Source: Epichloe hybrida
Lineage: Eukaryota > Ascomycota > Sordariomycetes > Hypocreales > Clavicipitaceae
Reading direction: 5' to 3'
Assembly (NCBI GenBank): GCA_019022495.1
Contig: JAFEKR010000027.1
Coordinates: 62,001 to 126,000, forward strand
Length of the DNA stretch: 64,000 nt
Part shown: piece by piece, positions 33,119-43,652 of the stretch
Layout of the letters: each line of letters opens with the position of its first letter
Numbering within the stretch: the stretch's first letter is position 1
Notes under the pieces: generated by a model
What the model was told of the DNA's origin: nothing
What the model saw: only the letters and a program-made list of their open reading frames with translations
The model's database searches: none
Position numbers and translations under genes: made by a program

Positions 33119-34882
33119 ATGACTCCTCAGATCTTGCATCTGCCCGATGGCAAGAAATTCACCGTCGCCCCTGTCTTCGGAGGGATGGGGTTCCGCAGCC
33201 ATGATCACCATAATCTTCTTCATCCGTATCCGGTGGGCTGGATGACGGTTCTGCACACTGAAGAGGAGAAAGTTGACCTCGAATCTTGCGACCGAGATGC
33301 CAGCAGCAGCAGAAATATACACAAAGGCAACTCTCAAACGACAAGGGATGTCGTCGGGGCAGATCAAGACGAGAATGCGGCACAGCCGAAACCAAAGAGA
33401 CGCACCAAGCCTTTCCACTCGCCTACACTACAGGATGATACGCTGTTCATATCGTCCATCTCGATCCCGTCCAACTCGGAGTTCAAGCCAGCCGTCAGTC
33501 CTACGAGGGAAACCGCCATGATGCTGTGGATCACGCTGTACTGGTATTTCCATCAGCCAGAGCCGGACCACGGTCTGAACACGGCAGCCTGCAAGGGGAC
33601 CCCCGAGGGCGCAAAGCCGCGGGGCGATTGGAAAATCAAAATCAAGAGGGATGGTGTTCTCCGTGGCCGGAATCTCATCCCCAAGCTCGAGAGAATGGGG
33701 TTGATTGCTTCGGAAGACACTTCTGTCGGGACGAGCATGGACGACAATGGCCAAGAATGGGCCAACATGTTTGTGTCGAAGCGCATGTTCTGGCAGACGC
33801 CGGCGCATTTGTTTCTGTTCACATTGCACCCCGTGACCAAGAGTCGTTCGCCATGGTTGCAATCCACCCCTGCCTCTCCCGACACAAGTCGGCCTGGGTC
33901 ACCGCGAGAAGAAGATGCATCATCATCAACCAGGCCTCTGCACTCGCGCTCACCCAGCGGCGGATCGTGCACCCCAACAGGCGGACAGCTAGCAGCAGAT
34001 GTTCCCGGCGCTCCGATGCCTACTGCCCCGACCCCTTCCATGCCGGGCTATCCCATCGGACCTTACTTTTCATCGTCTCACCTTCCGACCTACTATCCCC
34101 CTCCCCCGCTGCAGTACATCTACACTAATAACATTCGGCATCCCCTGCGGCCGAGGCCCCCACGAATGGGAGAGGTGTTCTACACTCGCTTCATTGAGAG
34201 CATGGGCCAGTACTTGTCTTTCCGCGTGGCGTCGTGTTCGCCACAACCGGTGCCTTACCCCGGTCCAATGGGGCCAAACCCACCCGAGAAGGGCCAGCTA
34301 TCTTCAATGAGCGACAAGGAGCTCATCCGATCGTGGTTTGAGAATCCTCGGGTGAAGGAATTCTGGGGCGAATACACATCCGACTTCTTGGAAAGCGGAC
34401 TTCGCTCAAAGCACTCCTTCCCCGTCATTGGTCAGTGGGATGGCATTCCCTTTGGCTTTTTCGAAGTGTACTGGGTGAAGGAGGACATTCTCGGGCGGCA
34501 TGTTGGCAGCGATGTCGGTGACTGGGATCGCGGGATTCACATCCTGGTTGGAGAAGAGTGGTCAAGGGGACGGGTGGCAGCCTGGCTGACGAGCTTAGTC
34601 CACTGGTGCCTGACGTCGGATTACAGAACGATGAATGTTTGTTTGGAGCCCAGAGTGGACAACAAGAGGTATGCACACACCCTTCCTTTTGTCTCTCTGC
34701 AGGATGTACGAGGCCGCGTACGGAGTACTTTCCGAGGGATTTTGCTGACTCTGGACAACTGTAGAGTTATGAGGCACCTGGATGCCTGCGGCTTCTCCAA
34801 GGAGAAGCAAGTGTCATTTCCCCATAAGCAAGCCTGGTTCGTCAAGCTGCGACGTGAGATTTGGGAAGGGCCAGAGCTGTAG
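33119..34882 (+). CDS. sidL: SidL/SidF-like hydroxyornithine N-acyltransferase (siderophore biosynthesis)
   Basis: Exons 33119-34668 and 34765-34882 give 555 aa. The 96-bp intron GTATGC...CTGTAG is a multiple of three with no stop, so the unspliced frame also reads through; removing it gives EPRVDNKRVMRHLDACGF, with the spacing normal for the IucB/MbtK-like GNAT fold. The C-terminal acyltransferase domain (about 370-555) has FIESMGQYLSFRVAS, FPVIGQWDGIPFGFFEVYWVKED, DWDRGIHILVGEE and a final FPHKQAWFV. The N-terminal half is a second degenerate GNAT-like region with a Pro/Ser-rich linker (about 250-330). SidL acetylates N5-hydroxyornithine for intracellular ferricrocin, and SidF uses an anhydromevalonyl group for extracellular siderophores. 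No C-terminal peroxisome signal (end is GPEL), which favours a cytosolic SidL-type role. No siderophore synthetase lies nearby. Confidence 0.82.
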   Translation: MTPQILHLPDGKKFTVAPVFGGMGFRSHDHHNLLHPYPVGWMTVLHTEEEKVDLESCDRDASSSRNIHKGNSQTTRDVVGADQDENAAQPKPKRRTKPFHSPTLQDDTLFISSISIPSNSEFKPAVSPTRETAMMLWITLYWYFHQPEPDHGLNTAACKGTPEGAKPRGDWKIKIKRDGVLRGRNLIPKLERMGLIASEDTSVGTSMDDNGQEWANMFVSKRMFWQTPAHLFLFTLHPVTKSRSPWLQSTPASPDTSRPGSPREEDASSSTRPLHSRSPSGGSCTPTGGQLAADVPGAPMPTAPTPSMPGYPIGPYFSSSHLPTYYPPPPLQYIYTNNIRHPLRPRPPRMGEVFYTRFIESMGQYLSFRVASCSPQPVPYPGPMGPNPPEKGQLSSMSDKELIRSWFENPRVKEFWGEYTSDFLESGLRSKHSFPVIGQWDGIPFGFFEVYWVKEDILGRHVGSDVGDWDRGIHILVGEEWSRGRVAAWLTSLVHWCLTSDYRTMNVCLEPRVDNKRYAHTLPFVSLQDVRGRVRSTFRGILLTLDNCRVMRHLDACGFSKEKQVSFPHKQAWFVKLRREIWEGPEL

Positions 34883-35590
34883 TTTGGGATTCGACGATGG
34901 GAGCGATTTCCTTTCTTTTTCTTGTCCAGAAGGGAGCACGAGCAGGAGCAACGACTGGATATTGACGACATAATACGCATCTCAATTGTATCTACCCCGT
35001 ACATGTATATCCAACCTGACATGACGGCGACGGCGTCGTACCAGACTGCCCACCCAATCAATTACTCTAGATTTTCTCGCTCTTGGCAAAGCCACTCAAT
35101 TTCCGAGAACACAGGGAAACCATCTTTTGTCAGGGAAAGCGGAGCTTTGCCTGCGATTTGCGTCATACTATATATACGAAACTAGGTGTCCGGCGACGTG
35201 TGCTGCCGGGTGTCGTCTCGCCGTCTCCATGGCTGTCGAGAAACTTGATGCTCGTCGATGACAACGTCTACTTTCACTTGCACTTGAAGCGCGTAGATGC
35301 TGTGATGCCTTCTCTCTCGGCTCAAAAAAAAAAAAAAAAAAAAAAAAAAGGTAAAACGACTTACTGTAATCCGTACATACTCCATGTCTGAGGCTGCGGG
35401 ACCCCGCGGTTTCGTGCCCCATCGACAAATTGACCCACCAGCCAGCCAGCCTAGCCTATGAGAAGGCAAGCCGGCGTTGAGGAGGGACCTGGGATCGGCA
35501 GGTTTGCCACCCACCAGGGCCACAACCTCATCACAACCAAATCTCCATCCCAACTGCCATCACCCATTCAAAACAACCATCACCATCACC
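34883..35590. other. Intergenic between sidL-like gene and SDHAF4
   Basis: It holds an imperfect 23-bp palindrome at 35131-35153 that recurs at 43553-43575, an A25 run at about 35324-35349, and CAAC/CATCACC-rich 5' leader sequence before the SDHAF4 ATG. No gene. Confidence 0.45.
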
Positions 35591-35941
35591 ATGAACCGCC
35601 TCCTCCCTCGCCACGCCGTCCGCCTCCGCCTCCCCCTCCCCCTCCGCACCACCCGCCTCTCCCACACATTCACCCCTGGCCCCGCGCCCCCCAAGCTCCC
35701 GGCCTCCGAACAAGCCGAGTTCGAGCGGCTCCAGCGCAAAGCCTCGTCGCCAACCGCCTTCCAGCCCGACGCCGACGCCGCGCCCGCCGCGCAGCCAGAC
35801 GGGCCCTTGCGCGGCGCGCCGCCAGAGTTCCAGGGCGACACGAATCCCAAGACGGGCGAGGTAGGGGGTCCGAAGAACGAGCCGCTGAGATGGGGCGGCG
35901 CGGGCGACTGGAGCTATAACGGTCGCGTCACCGATTTCTAG
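35591..35941 (+). CDS. SDHAF4: Succinate dehydrogenase assembly factor 4 (SDHAF4/Sdh8)
   Basis: A 116-aa single-exon protein from ATG 35591, inside a longer open frame. The first 30 residues are rich in Arg, Leu and Pro without acids, as for a mitochondrial presequence. The last 40 residues are the DUF1674 signature: FQGDTNPKTGEVGGPKNEPL, then GDWSYNGRVTDF at the extreme C-terminus. SDHAF4 binds free flavinylated Sdh1 in the matrix and promotes its joining to Sdh2 in complex II. The middle is Ala/Pro-rich and variable. Length is normal for the family. A 10-bp GCTCTGCTTT repeat (three units) follows the stop codon at about 35944-35973. Confidence 0.95.
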   Translation: MNRLLPRHAVRLRLPLPLRTTRLSHTFTPGPAPPKLPASEQAEFERLQRKASSPTAFQPDADAAPAAQPDGPLRGAPPEFQGDTNPKTGEVGGPKNEPLRWGGAGDWSYNGRVTDF

Positions 35942-36460
35942 AGGCTCTGCTTTGCTCTGCTTTGCTCTGCTTCACTTCGCTTCGATGCCGCGATGGCCCA
36001 AGATGGGAAACGAACCATGAGCATTACATCTTGTCCGGAGCATTGCCAAAAAGGGGACGACGTCATCGGAGAGAGGGTGCGCGACACTTATGTGGTAATT
36101 AATCTGCGGCGAAAAGACTTACTTGGTGATTGATTCTCTGAGCTGGTAGTGGAAAAATACCTGCCGGCATGTTGAAATTGGAGGGCCGTGTGTACAACTG
36201 GTTTCTGCCGAACGAGATTCCTCCTAGACACGCTCAGCAAGTCCTATTTTGGGCGGTGCTGTGGTTTGCCTCTCGGGGAGTCAGTCCATTTGTACATCAG
36301 ACCACGCACCGCTTGTTGTTTCAGATTATGATTTGAAATAAAAAGAGCAACGTCGCTCTCTTCTGAATCATGTACTATATATAGGACACTAAGATTGTAC
36401 AAGTCGAGGCAGTTTGGCTTCATTTCATGCCTTTCGGAGACCCTCGCTTACCACACACAT
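35942..36460. other. Intergenic between convergent SDHAF4 and RXT3
   Basis: About 520 bp, starting with the 10-bp repeat. No ORF or other structure of note. Confidence 0.4.
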
Positions 36461-39400
36461 TCACTTGCCATCTGCCTGAACGTCCAGTGCCGCCCTGCTG
36501 TCGTCGGTTGCGTCAGCCATTTCAACATCCTTGTCCATCGCGCCCTTGTTGGTCTCCTCGGCGGCTTGTGCGGGATCCCTCGTCGCATCAGCTCGATTTT
36601 CCTTGTCGCCCTCGCTCTTCGCTCGCTCCGGGCCGTGTCTCTCGACCTCTACACCCGGCGACTCTGGCCGGTGGTCATTTACTCGCCTCCAGCTCCCGAC
36701 AATGTCACCGCCGGGCGGCGCATCGTGCTCCTTTTCCTGCTCCATTTCTGACCCGTTGATGTTGCCGAAACTGGCTGACACCTCCTTCATGACTTTGCGC
36801 ATCCGTTCTCTTCGGGCCTTGCCGCGGAGTCTCGCCTGCGGTTCGGCTCCGTTCTCCACCCAGCGAATGCATTTGACCATGTAGCTGATGCCGTCGTGCA
36901 CCGAGTGACGGCTGCCGAATTGCCCCCCAAACTCCCGACTGGTGATCCCGTAACGGGTGCAGCTTGTGTACTTGGTCAGCCGTGGGAGGATGAGAATGTT
37001 CACATGCAGGTCGCGATGGGCCGGGATCCCCATGGGCCCTGATGGCGGTGGTGCTGTAATCACACCTTCTGATTCGCCACTGGGATGTTCCGTTGCCTCA
37101 TGAGATTTGGTCTTTCGCCTGCTGTCCGAGCCATTCTCCAGGTCCAGCATGGCTGTATCGACATCGTCTGTCCATTCGCCCTTGATCCATCCCCCGTGAA
37201 TGCAGGCGGCCACGACATCAGAGTCGTCAGTGTATACATCAGTGCCCCAGAGATACGCTCGTGCAGTGATCTCTTCCCTGGCGACGGAGGATAGATGAAC
37301 ACGTGAAACCTTTACCGTTAGTGTGCAGTTCTCTTTGTCCTTGATCATGTCCCAGGGAAGGGGTTTCGGGTTTGACGAGAAGCCTCTGTGTGTCGGGGTG
37401 TTGGGAAGTATGCGGCCCGGTTTCAGCTCAGGCTCATAAATGAAATCTCCCAGATGATGCCTCGGCCGATGAGCGACCGAGTGCAAGACAGCCTGGGAAG
37501 ATACAATAGTCCTTGTCTTGGGGGGGATGACGGGTGCTGCGGGTTTGGCCTGGCTGCTCTGCGCCGGCTGGCCAGCCTTCTGACCGTGATGATGATGGTG
37601 ATGGTGGTGGTGAGGCTTCTCCGTTGGCGAGCCCGTCGGTGTGCTGCCCTTGATGTTTTTGAGCGCAGCAACTCCCGTGGTTGGCGAAGGCACGGCAGCG
37701 TCTTGGCCATGGTGATGATGATGGTGATGGCTGCATGATGACGGTTAGAGAGATTTCTTTTCGTCTTACCGAATTTCCTCTTCTTTGGAAGGTGCCTCGT
37801 TCGGAGGAGTAGCTTACTGGTGGTGGTGATGTTGATGCGGTTTGGACCTCTTGTTGGCCCGACCCCCCGCAGGAGTCAATCTGCCACCGGCGCTGTCATC
37901 GTCGCGGTGGTCTTCGTCCTTCAATCTTCGCCTTCTGCCGCCCTTGCCGCCCTTGCCGCCCTTGCCGCCTTTGCCTCCATTTTCGGATCCAGTTTCGGCC
38001 GCGTTGTCCGCATCGTCTCGTTTGGTACCACTGGGATGCAAAGGTTGGGTCGGGAATGGGGTAGCTGCCGAGGACGCAATGGGGCTCGGCATACCAATAC
38101 CACTGACACCGCTTCCGATTCCCGAGAACATTCGTCCGAACTCGCTCTTGATGCCTGGCTCGGCCGCAGGCCCAGGCTGCTGGGGCTGTGCACCTTGCAC
38201 TGCCTGCGGCAATGGCGACATTCGCCCCTTTCGGTTGATGTCCTGGACGGCCAGCAAGTTCCGTTGCAATCCATTTGGTCCGTGATGTTCGTCACCGCCC
38301 TTGCGCGGAGACTCAAATAACGGACCATGCGCATTACTGTGACCAGCTGGATTCGGTCCGTTGGGTTCCTCGCGAGGCCGAGGCGGGCCTTGATGCGGTG
38401 GCGGTTGCTGGTGGATCTGATCCATGCGGGCGCGGTCTGCCTCAAATTGTTGCGATGGCGGCGCGGGCGCGGGCGCGGGCGCGGACGCAGGCGGTGGGTG
38501 GGCGGGATGCGAAGTCGGTGGATACCGTTCAGAAGGAGCGATCCGCCATGAAGGTCCGTGATGCGAGTATGGTCCTGATGCTGGGGGATACTCGGGATGC
38601 TGTGGCTGCCGTGGTTGATGATCCATGGGGGGTTGGTAACTGGGGTCTGCTGGGTTCGACCTTGCCCATTGGTCTCGAACATCTCGAGGTTCCGGCGGCT
38701 GGCCGTAGGGTGGCTGATTTGGATGCGCATCACGGTGACCTAATTCTCGAGGTGACATGTGCTGGCGGCGTGAGTCTGCTCCTCCAGAATATGCTCCCTC
38801 CCGGCCGTCTCTCTCCCCATGCTCAGGCAGTGGTTGACGATCTCTCTCGGCTCGATATCTGTCGTCGTATGCGTACGGTCTCAAGCCCGGACGTTCGTGA
38901 TTATATTCCATGCCTGCAGGTGCAGGCTGCCGTCCATCGTCTCGACGCGGGTATGCATCCTCGGGGCGACTCGCAGTATCTAGCGGTCGTGGCTGCATGG
39001 CACTGTAGGGCGGTTTGCCGTGGCGGTTTGCACCGGGTGGAGGTCCCGTGGACATCCGTCCTGGTTCCCTCGAGGTATCAGCAGGTGCAGACGGACGGCG
39101 CTGATGGTATCCTCGCGGAGTACCATATCGTTGCATGTCAGGGGTTGTTGCGTAGTGGCCATGGGGAGACGGCGCATTCCCTCGGGGATCATGTGGTCTC
39201 GGGTGATCGGGCGTTTGGGGACGACGAAAGGGGGGGTATTCGGACGAGGCAGAGTGCATTCGCGGCGAAGCTTGCATCGGCGGTGCATAGCCGGGCGCGG
39301 ATGCAGGCGGCTGGCCGTGTGGCGAGAAGTGCGGAGGGGGAGGCTGAGAGTCACGCGAAGCAGTTGGAGGTCCTCCCAACATGGCCGATATCGACATGGG

Positions 39401-39901
39401 CATGCTTCCGGCACTCCCCGATCTGCCAAGAGAACCCAAGGCAGGTAGCTCTCGACCAGACGTGAAGGAAGCAGGAGGTCCTGCTGAGAGAGGAGAGGGC
39501 CGAGGAGGAGGAGGTGGGCCATAGCTCGCAGAGCCCTGCGACTGTGAATGATGATGGCCCTGCTGCTGCCCCCCAGATTGGCCCTGCGAGGGCGGCGACG
39601 TCGGCGGTGGAGGCATAGAGCGACTGAGCTCCCTGGTGATGGAGGTGAGCGACGATGCGCTCTGCGCTCGTGAATGTCCAAGCTCTGGCAAGTTCGCTCG
39701 AGAGGCGGCTGAAGGGAGGTAGGGGGAATCCGAGGCTCGGCGATGGGCGGGATACGCAGAGGCCTGGCTGAGGGCATGCGTCGCGAAGGGTTGGTGATGG
39801 GCGAGGTGCGCGTTGCTGGAGTTGAGATTGGAGTTGGAGATTGAGTCGGAGTTGGAGCGTGGCACGGTAGCAGGCTGGCCGTGGCCGTGTCTTGGATCCA
39901 T
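36461..39901 (-). CDS. RXT3: Rxt3-domain protein, Rpd3L histone deacetylase complex subunit
   Basis: Two exons (37818-39901, 36461-37730) separated by an 87-bp intron give 1117 aa. The first 690 residues are Pro/Ser/Gln/His-rich and disordered, then GGKGGKGGKGGKGGRRRR and a KRSKP patch that looks like a nuclear signal. The splice junction lies inside a histidine run; a second nine-His run follows about 30 residues later. The conserved Rxt3 domain (about 770-990) has HRPRHHLGDFIYEPELKPGRILPNTP (split here as two blocks), AYLWGTDVYTDDSDVVAACIHGGWIKGEW and DLHVNILILPRLTKYTSCTRYGITSREFG. The tail is acidic with Glu/Lys repeats. In yeast Rxt3 belongs to the large Rpd3 co-repressor complex, so a nuclear transcriptional role is expected. 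Confidence 0.93.
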
Positions 39902-41311
39902 GGTGGTACCGAAATTTTAGCTCCAAAACCCCGACCCGTCCAATGAGGCTCGAGCGCGGCGATCCGCGGATGAATGATGATGAGCCGGGGTCGCCTGGTT
40001 CAAACGAGGATGGAGGGAAGGGACCACCGAGGACCACCAACAACGAGGAGTTGTCGCCGAACGCAGAGATGAGATGATGCCCCGGATTCCGGGGGCTGAG
40101 GCCGCTGAGAGCCGCTGAGGCCGCTGAGAGCGCTCAGAGGCGTTGGGCCAGCTCTGGCGCATCGCACCTTCAGACCAGCGAGGAGATTTAATGGGCCGGG
40201 CTTCCGGCCTTGCTCAGGGAGGAGCCGGCAATTTGACAGGCACCAGACTGGACTGGAAACAGAAGTACGCGCTCTCGAGTCGAATCGATACCAAGGGCTT
40301 CGAGGGTTGCCGCTTCGACCTCTGCCTGGATACAGGTGGGAGGGGCTGGCACAAGGTGTTTTTGTATTTTTCCTTTGTAATTTTTTTTTGTATAATGAAG
40401 AATGTTTCAGAAGGCGAACAAGAGGCGCAATGGGAAATAGAAAGGGAGAGAGAAAAAGAGGGGGGGGGGCGGGAGAGGCTTTTTTTTTTTTCCCAGATGG
40501 ACGAGGGTGTTGTCGAAAATCACCTGTCATGGGAGAAATTCTGCGCAATGGTCGCGCGCATCACACGACGCGAGCCCACATGCGGCAACATGATGGAGAT
40601 GGGGATTTCCGACTGACAGACAGAGCTACTTTCTGGGGATCCGACTAGCAGCAAATGCAGCAAATGCAGCAAATGCGGGCGCTTGGCTTCGGTCGATGTT
40701 ATTGGGCCACAGAGGATGCAAGAATCCTCCGTCCTGGCTGCCCGCCTACAAATGGTCGACTCACATGCAGCAGGTTACTGATACCCGACCTGGCATTGGT
40801 TCGGGATTCGGGAATGATTGGCTCCTGACTGCAACCAGCTGCGGTTGCGGTTGGCGAGTACGTAATCAGCAAGCCCCGAACCTCGAAGTCAGGACTTTCA
40901 TATCAGGACTTCTCGCTTCGCTAGTCAGGGCGACGTTGGTCAAACCAGAGCCTCGTTATGTAGTCAAGACCTTTTAACAACTCCTATGCCATTCCCTTCT
41001 AGGCTTTAGTTGCTGCTGCATGAGGCAGCATGACTCCTCAATGTGCGCCTCGATCTGGGCCAGGCCGAAGCCTAAGCTCGTTCAGCTGTGTTTTCTTCTT
41101 CTGAAACCACAATGTGGTTCTGCCAAACGGAGCTAGCTACTCGGTGCAGTTGGCTTGTCGGGCTCCCTCTGGTGTCTGTTCTCTTCCATCTGCTTAAATA
41201 CTCGACGCCAACCCCGCCAGAACAACGACCGACGGCAGCTTCGCATCCCACTTCACCCCTCCGGAGTCCGCACACGACTCGACCGCCTCCGCGCCCAATC
41301 GCACACACAAA
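39902..41311. other. Divergent promoter region between RXT3 and the RNase T1 gene
   Basis: The two flanking genes diverge. Repeats seen: GCTGAGAGCCGCTGAGGCCG at about 40098, and a 9-bp GCAGCAAAT array (three units) at about 40651-40678. T- and G-homopolymers occur at about 40379 and 40461-40490. A TTAAATACT TATA-like box lies at about 41192, 120 bp before the RNase ATG. The plus-strand ORF at 40143-40616 has no coding character. Confidence 0.45.
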
Positions 41312-41873
41312 ATGAGACTGCCACTCGCCTCCTTCTTGTCTCTGGTCGCCATTGTCGCTGCTGCCGATGACTCGGCCACCTGCGGCTCGACCGAGTACAG
41401 CAGCGATGCCGTCGCCAAAGCCTCGGATGCCGCGTGCCGAATGGTGAAGGATGACAACGCTGTCGGCTCCAATTCGTATCCTCACCAGTACAAGAACTTT
41501 GAGAAGTTCGATCTCAGGAGCCAGAAGGGGCCTTTCTACGAGTTCCCCATTCTCTCCAACGGTCGAGTCTACTCTGGAGGTAAGCCATTCTAGTGCGGTA
41601 TCGCGGGCAGCCCCTCGATGAAACCGCTTGATCATGCGAGCCAATCGCCGGTTTGGCGCGCGAGGTTGACAATTTGCAGGTAAGCCTGGCCCCGACCGAG
41701 TCATCATCACCAGGGACTGCAGGACGGCCGGCGTCCTCACCCACCAGGGTGCTAGCGGAAACGCCTTTCGCGAGTGCAATATCAGGACCTCGGCTTCCTC
41801 TGCCGTCATCCTTGGCAGTCAATCGGTCCCGGCGTTCTGTTCTGCCATGATCATGTTCGCCTTTCTTTCTTAG
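41312..41873 (+). CDS. Secreted guanyl-specific ribonuclease, N1/T1 family
   Basis: Two exons (41312-41579, 41680-41873) encode 153 aa with a signal peptide (residues 1 to about 18, ending VAAA). All five T1 active-site residues are present in order: Tyr56 and His58 in NSYPHQY, Glu77 in FYEFPIL, Arg96 in PDRVI, His111 in THQGASGNAF. Family enzymes cleave RNA after guanosine through a 2',3'-cyclic phosphate. The 100-bp intron is flanked on both sides by GGTAAGCC, so the exact boundary is ambiguous at the sequence level. Classical T1 proteins stop just after the final Cys (here Cys122); this one continues for 31 residues ending in a weakly hydrophobic SAMIMFAFLS, possibly a GPI-type signal or a misread terminal intron. 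Confidence 0.9.
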
Positions 41874-43652
41874 CCATTGAGCTCGAGCTCGCGGTACGAG
41901 CTGATAGTTGATGAACTGTTGGATACCCACTTGGATCAGGCGGCTGCGCATCATTCATAATTGGAACATTTATACGTCTACGAAGGGGAAATACTGGGAA
42001 CAAATCGAATGAAAAATCTTGTATCGATGCCATTTGTCGTATCTCCAGGACCACCGTACGAATGAATGGAGGAGCACTTTAGAAATCATCGATAGTCTTT
42101 TTCTTTTGGCCTCTCGCCCATGTGTGTCGTGTCCATGGTATCTGGCGCATATCGAAGGTTTTGGACGGCACATCTATTTTGGGCGGCGCGTGTAATCTAT
42201 AGGATCACAAGACATGACACAATATGTGTTTGCGAGCAGAAAGCGTCTGCGAAAGCCGTTGAATGTACTTCCGATAAATAGAGACCAGTAGGCAGCAAGA
42301 AATGGCTTGAGGCGGGAATCGAGGATGTGACTTTGTGGCCAAACGACAGGAGAGTCGGACTCAAATATCGGCAAGACGTTCATAACAACGAACGGGATGT
42401 GCCGAGGGAGTTTTGCCTGCGTTGCTGACAGAAAAGTAGCCAATATCCACATGAACAAACTTGGCACGAGTCAGCTTCGTTGCCCATGCTACGATGGTGG
42501 CGTGGGACAGAGAACTACGTACCTGAGATGAGTGGTCAACTTGATGAGCAGATCGAGATGACTCGTCGGTCAACCCCCGGGGTGTTGGCTCGTGCCAAGA
42601 GCACCGACTTCCGATGGATCAGTCCCTGTTGGTGAAGGAAGGGGTGGAAGCCAGTCAAGAAGGTCCAGTTGAGGTGCCAGAGGGCAATGATTTGATAATG
42701 AAAGGGTCTAGAGGGAGCCGTGAGGGAGCCGTGAGGGAGCCGTGACGCAGATTCTAGACCAGCAAAGCGCGGGTATCTTCATGTACCGGGTTGTCTCTCG
42801 AGATAAAACGTTGCCTGACAGCGAGATTGCGAAACAAACACGGGTACACTTCATCCTTACTTTGGTCGCATCGTGCAATGAGTCAATGACGGCATCTGTT
42901 GTCAGGCCGAGCCGCAAATTGGGCATAACAGGGCACGGTTACGAACAACTGTTGGGGATCAAAAGACGAGATGATTCAATCGCAGGATTCAGGGAAAGGG
43001 GGAGCGGGCCTCAGTGGGGTGGGTTCTTCAACGAATCCCGGCCGCAGCACCACAAGCTCCGTTCACGCTCAGGGGAGACGATGGAAAAACGGATATGCAG
43101 ACACCGTCCAGTCGAAAACATGTGCTACCATTTACGACGGCAAAAGTTATCGAGAGGGAGCTTCGGTGATGAAAGAGCTAGTTCGTCGCCCAAATGGCAA
43201 CGTTGTTCGAGCGTTCTGGGCCAAGGAGCGATTGCCAAACGAAGCCGCATCACTTTCAATTCATTCACGAAAACATCACCGTACCGGTGCCGGCATGCCA
43301 AGTCTACACAATAGATAGGGGGTTGTCTACCTCGAGACGAAACGGATCACGACCGGAGTGCTCGTCGAAGAAATAGATGCAGATTCTCGGCCAGCCGCCG
43401 TCGCTGCTGTTGAACTACATAGGCGGGTGGCCGCAACGCTAACGTGTCGCATGTAGATACATATACAGTCGTGAGGTTACTTCTGCTGTGAGGTCACTGA
43501 GATGGGTGCAATTTCGATGGCACGTCATGCAAGGCTACTTACTATTGCTAATCAGGGAAAGCGGAGCTTTGCCTGAGATTTGCGTCATGCAAGGCGAAGG
43601 CAAGAGGGTAGAGCGAAGCTTCCTGCTTTCCCTTTATTAAAATAAGGTTATC
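41874..43652. other. Gene-free transition from RNase T1 to the second transposon block
   Basis: Normal base composition. ORFs of up to 190 codons exist (42742-43314) but show no domain or codon-like regularity. It contains an 11-bp GAGGGAGCCGT repeat, three units, at about 42712-42745. Two related word pairs occur around 42747-42810 and 43319-43400 (GCAGATTCT.GACCAGC-like and GGGTTGTCT..CTCGAGA-like), suggesting a small old duplication. The dispersed palindrome at 43553-43575 lies near its right end. Confidence 0.45.
43648..43652. repeat. Target-site duplication, left (TTATC)
   Basis: TTATC directly precedes the left LTR and recurs at 50463-50467 directly after the right LTR. Confidence 0.9.

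Noticed and set aside
34703..34717. 15-bp microexon in the sidL-like gene (splicing as two introns)
   Set aside because: It would insert five residues into a block whose spacing already fits the family when 34669-34764 is removed as one intron.
31036..35941. Siderophore biosynthetic cluster around the sidL-like gene
   Set aside because: Neighbours are MCU and SDHAF4; no NRPS, ornithine monooxygenase or transporter is present.
42174..42467. 97-codon minus-strand ORF with a hydrophobic start
   Set aside because: The first codon is GTG; the internal ATG gives a short peptide without further support.
42742..43314. 190-codon plus-strand ORF before the second transposon block
   Set aside because: No domain, no balanced composition, overlapped by another equally long ORF; likely chance in GC-rich DNA.
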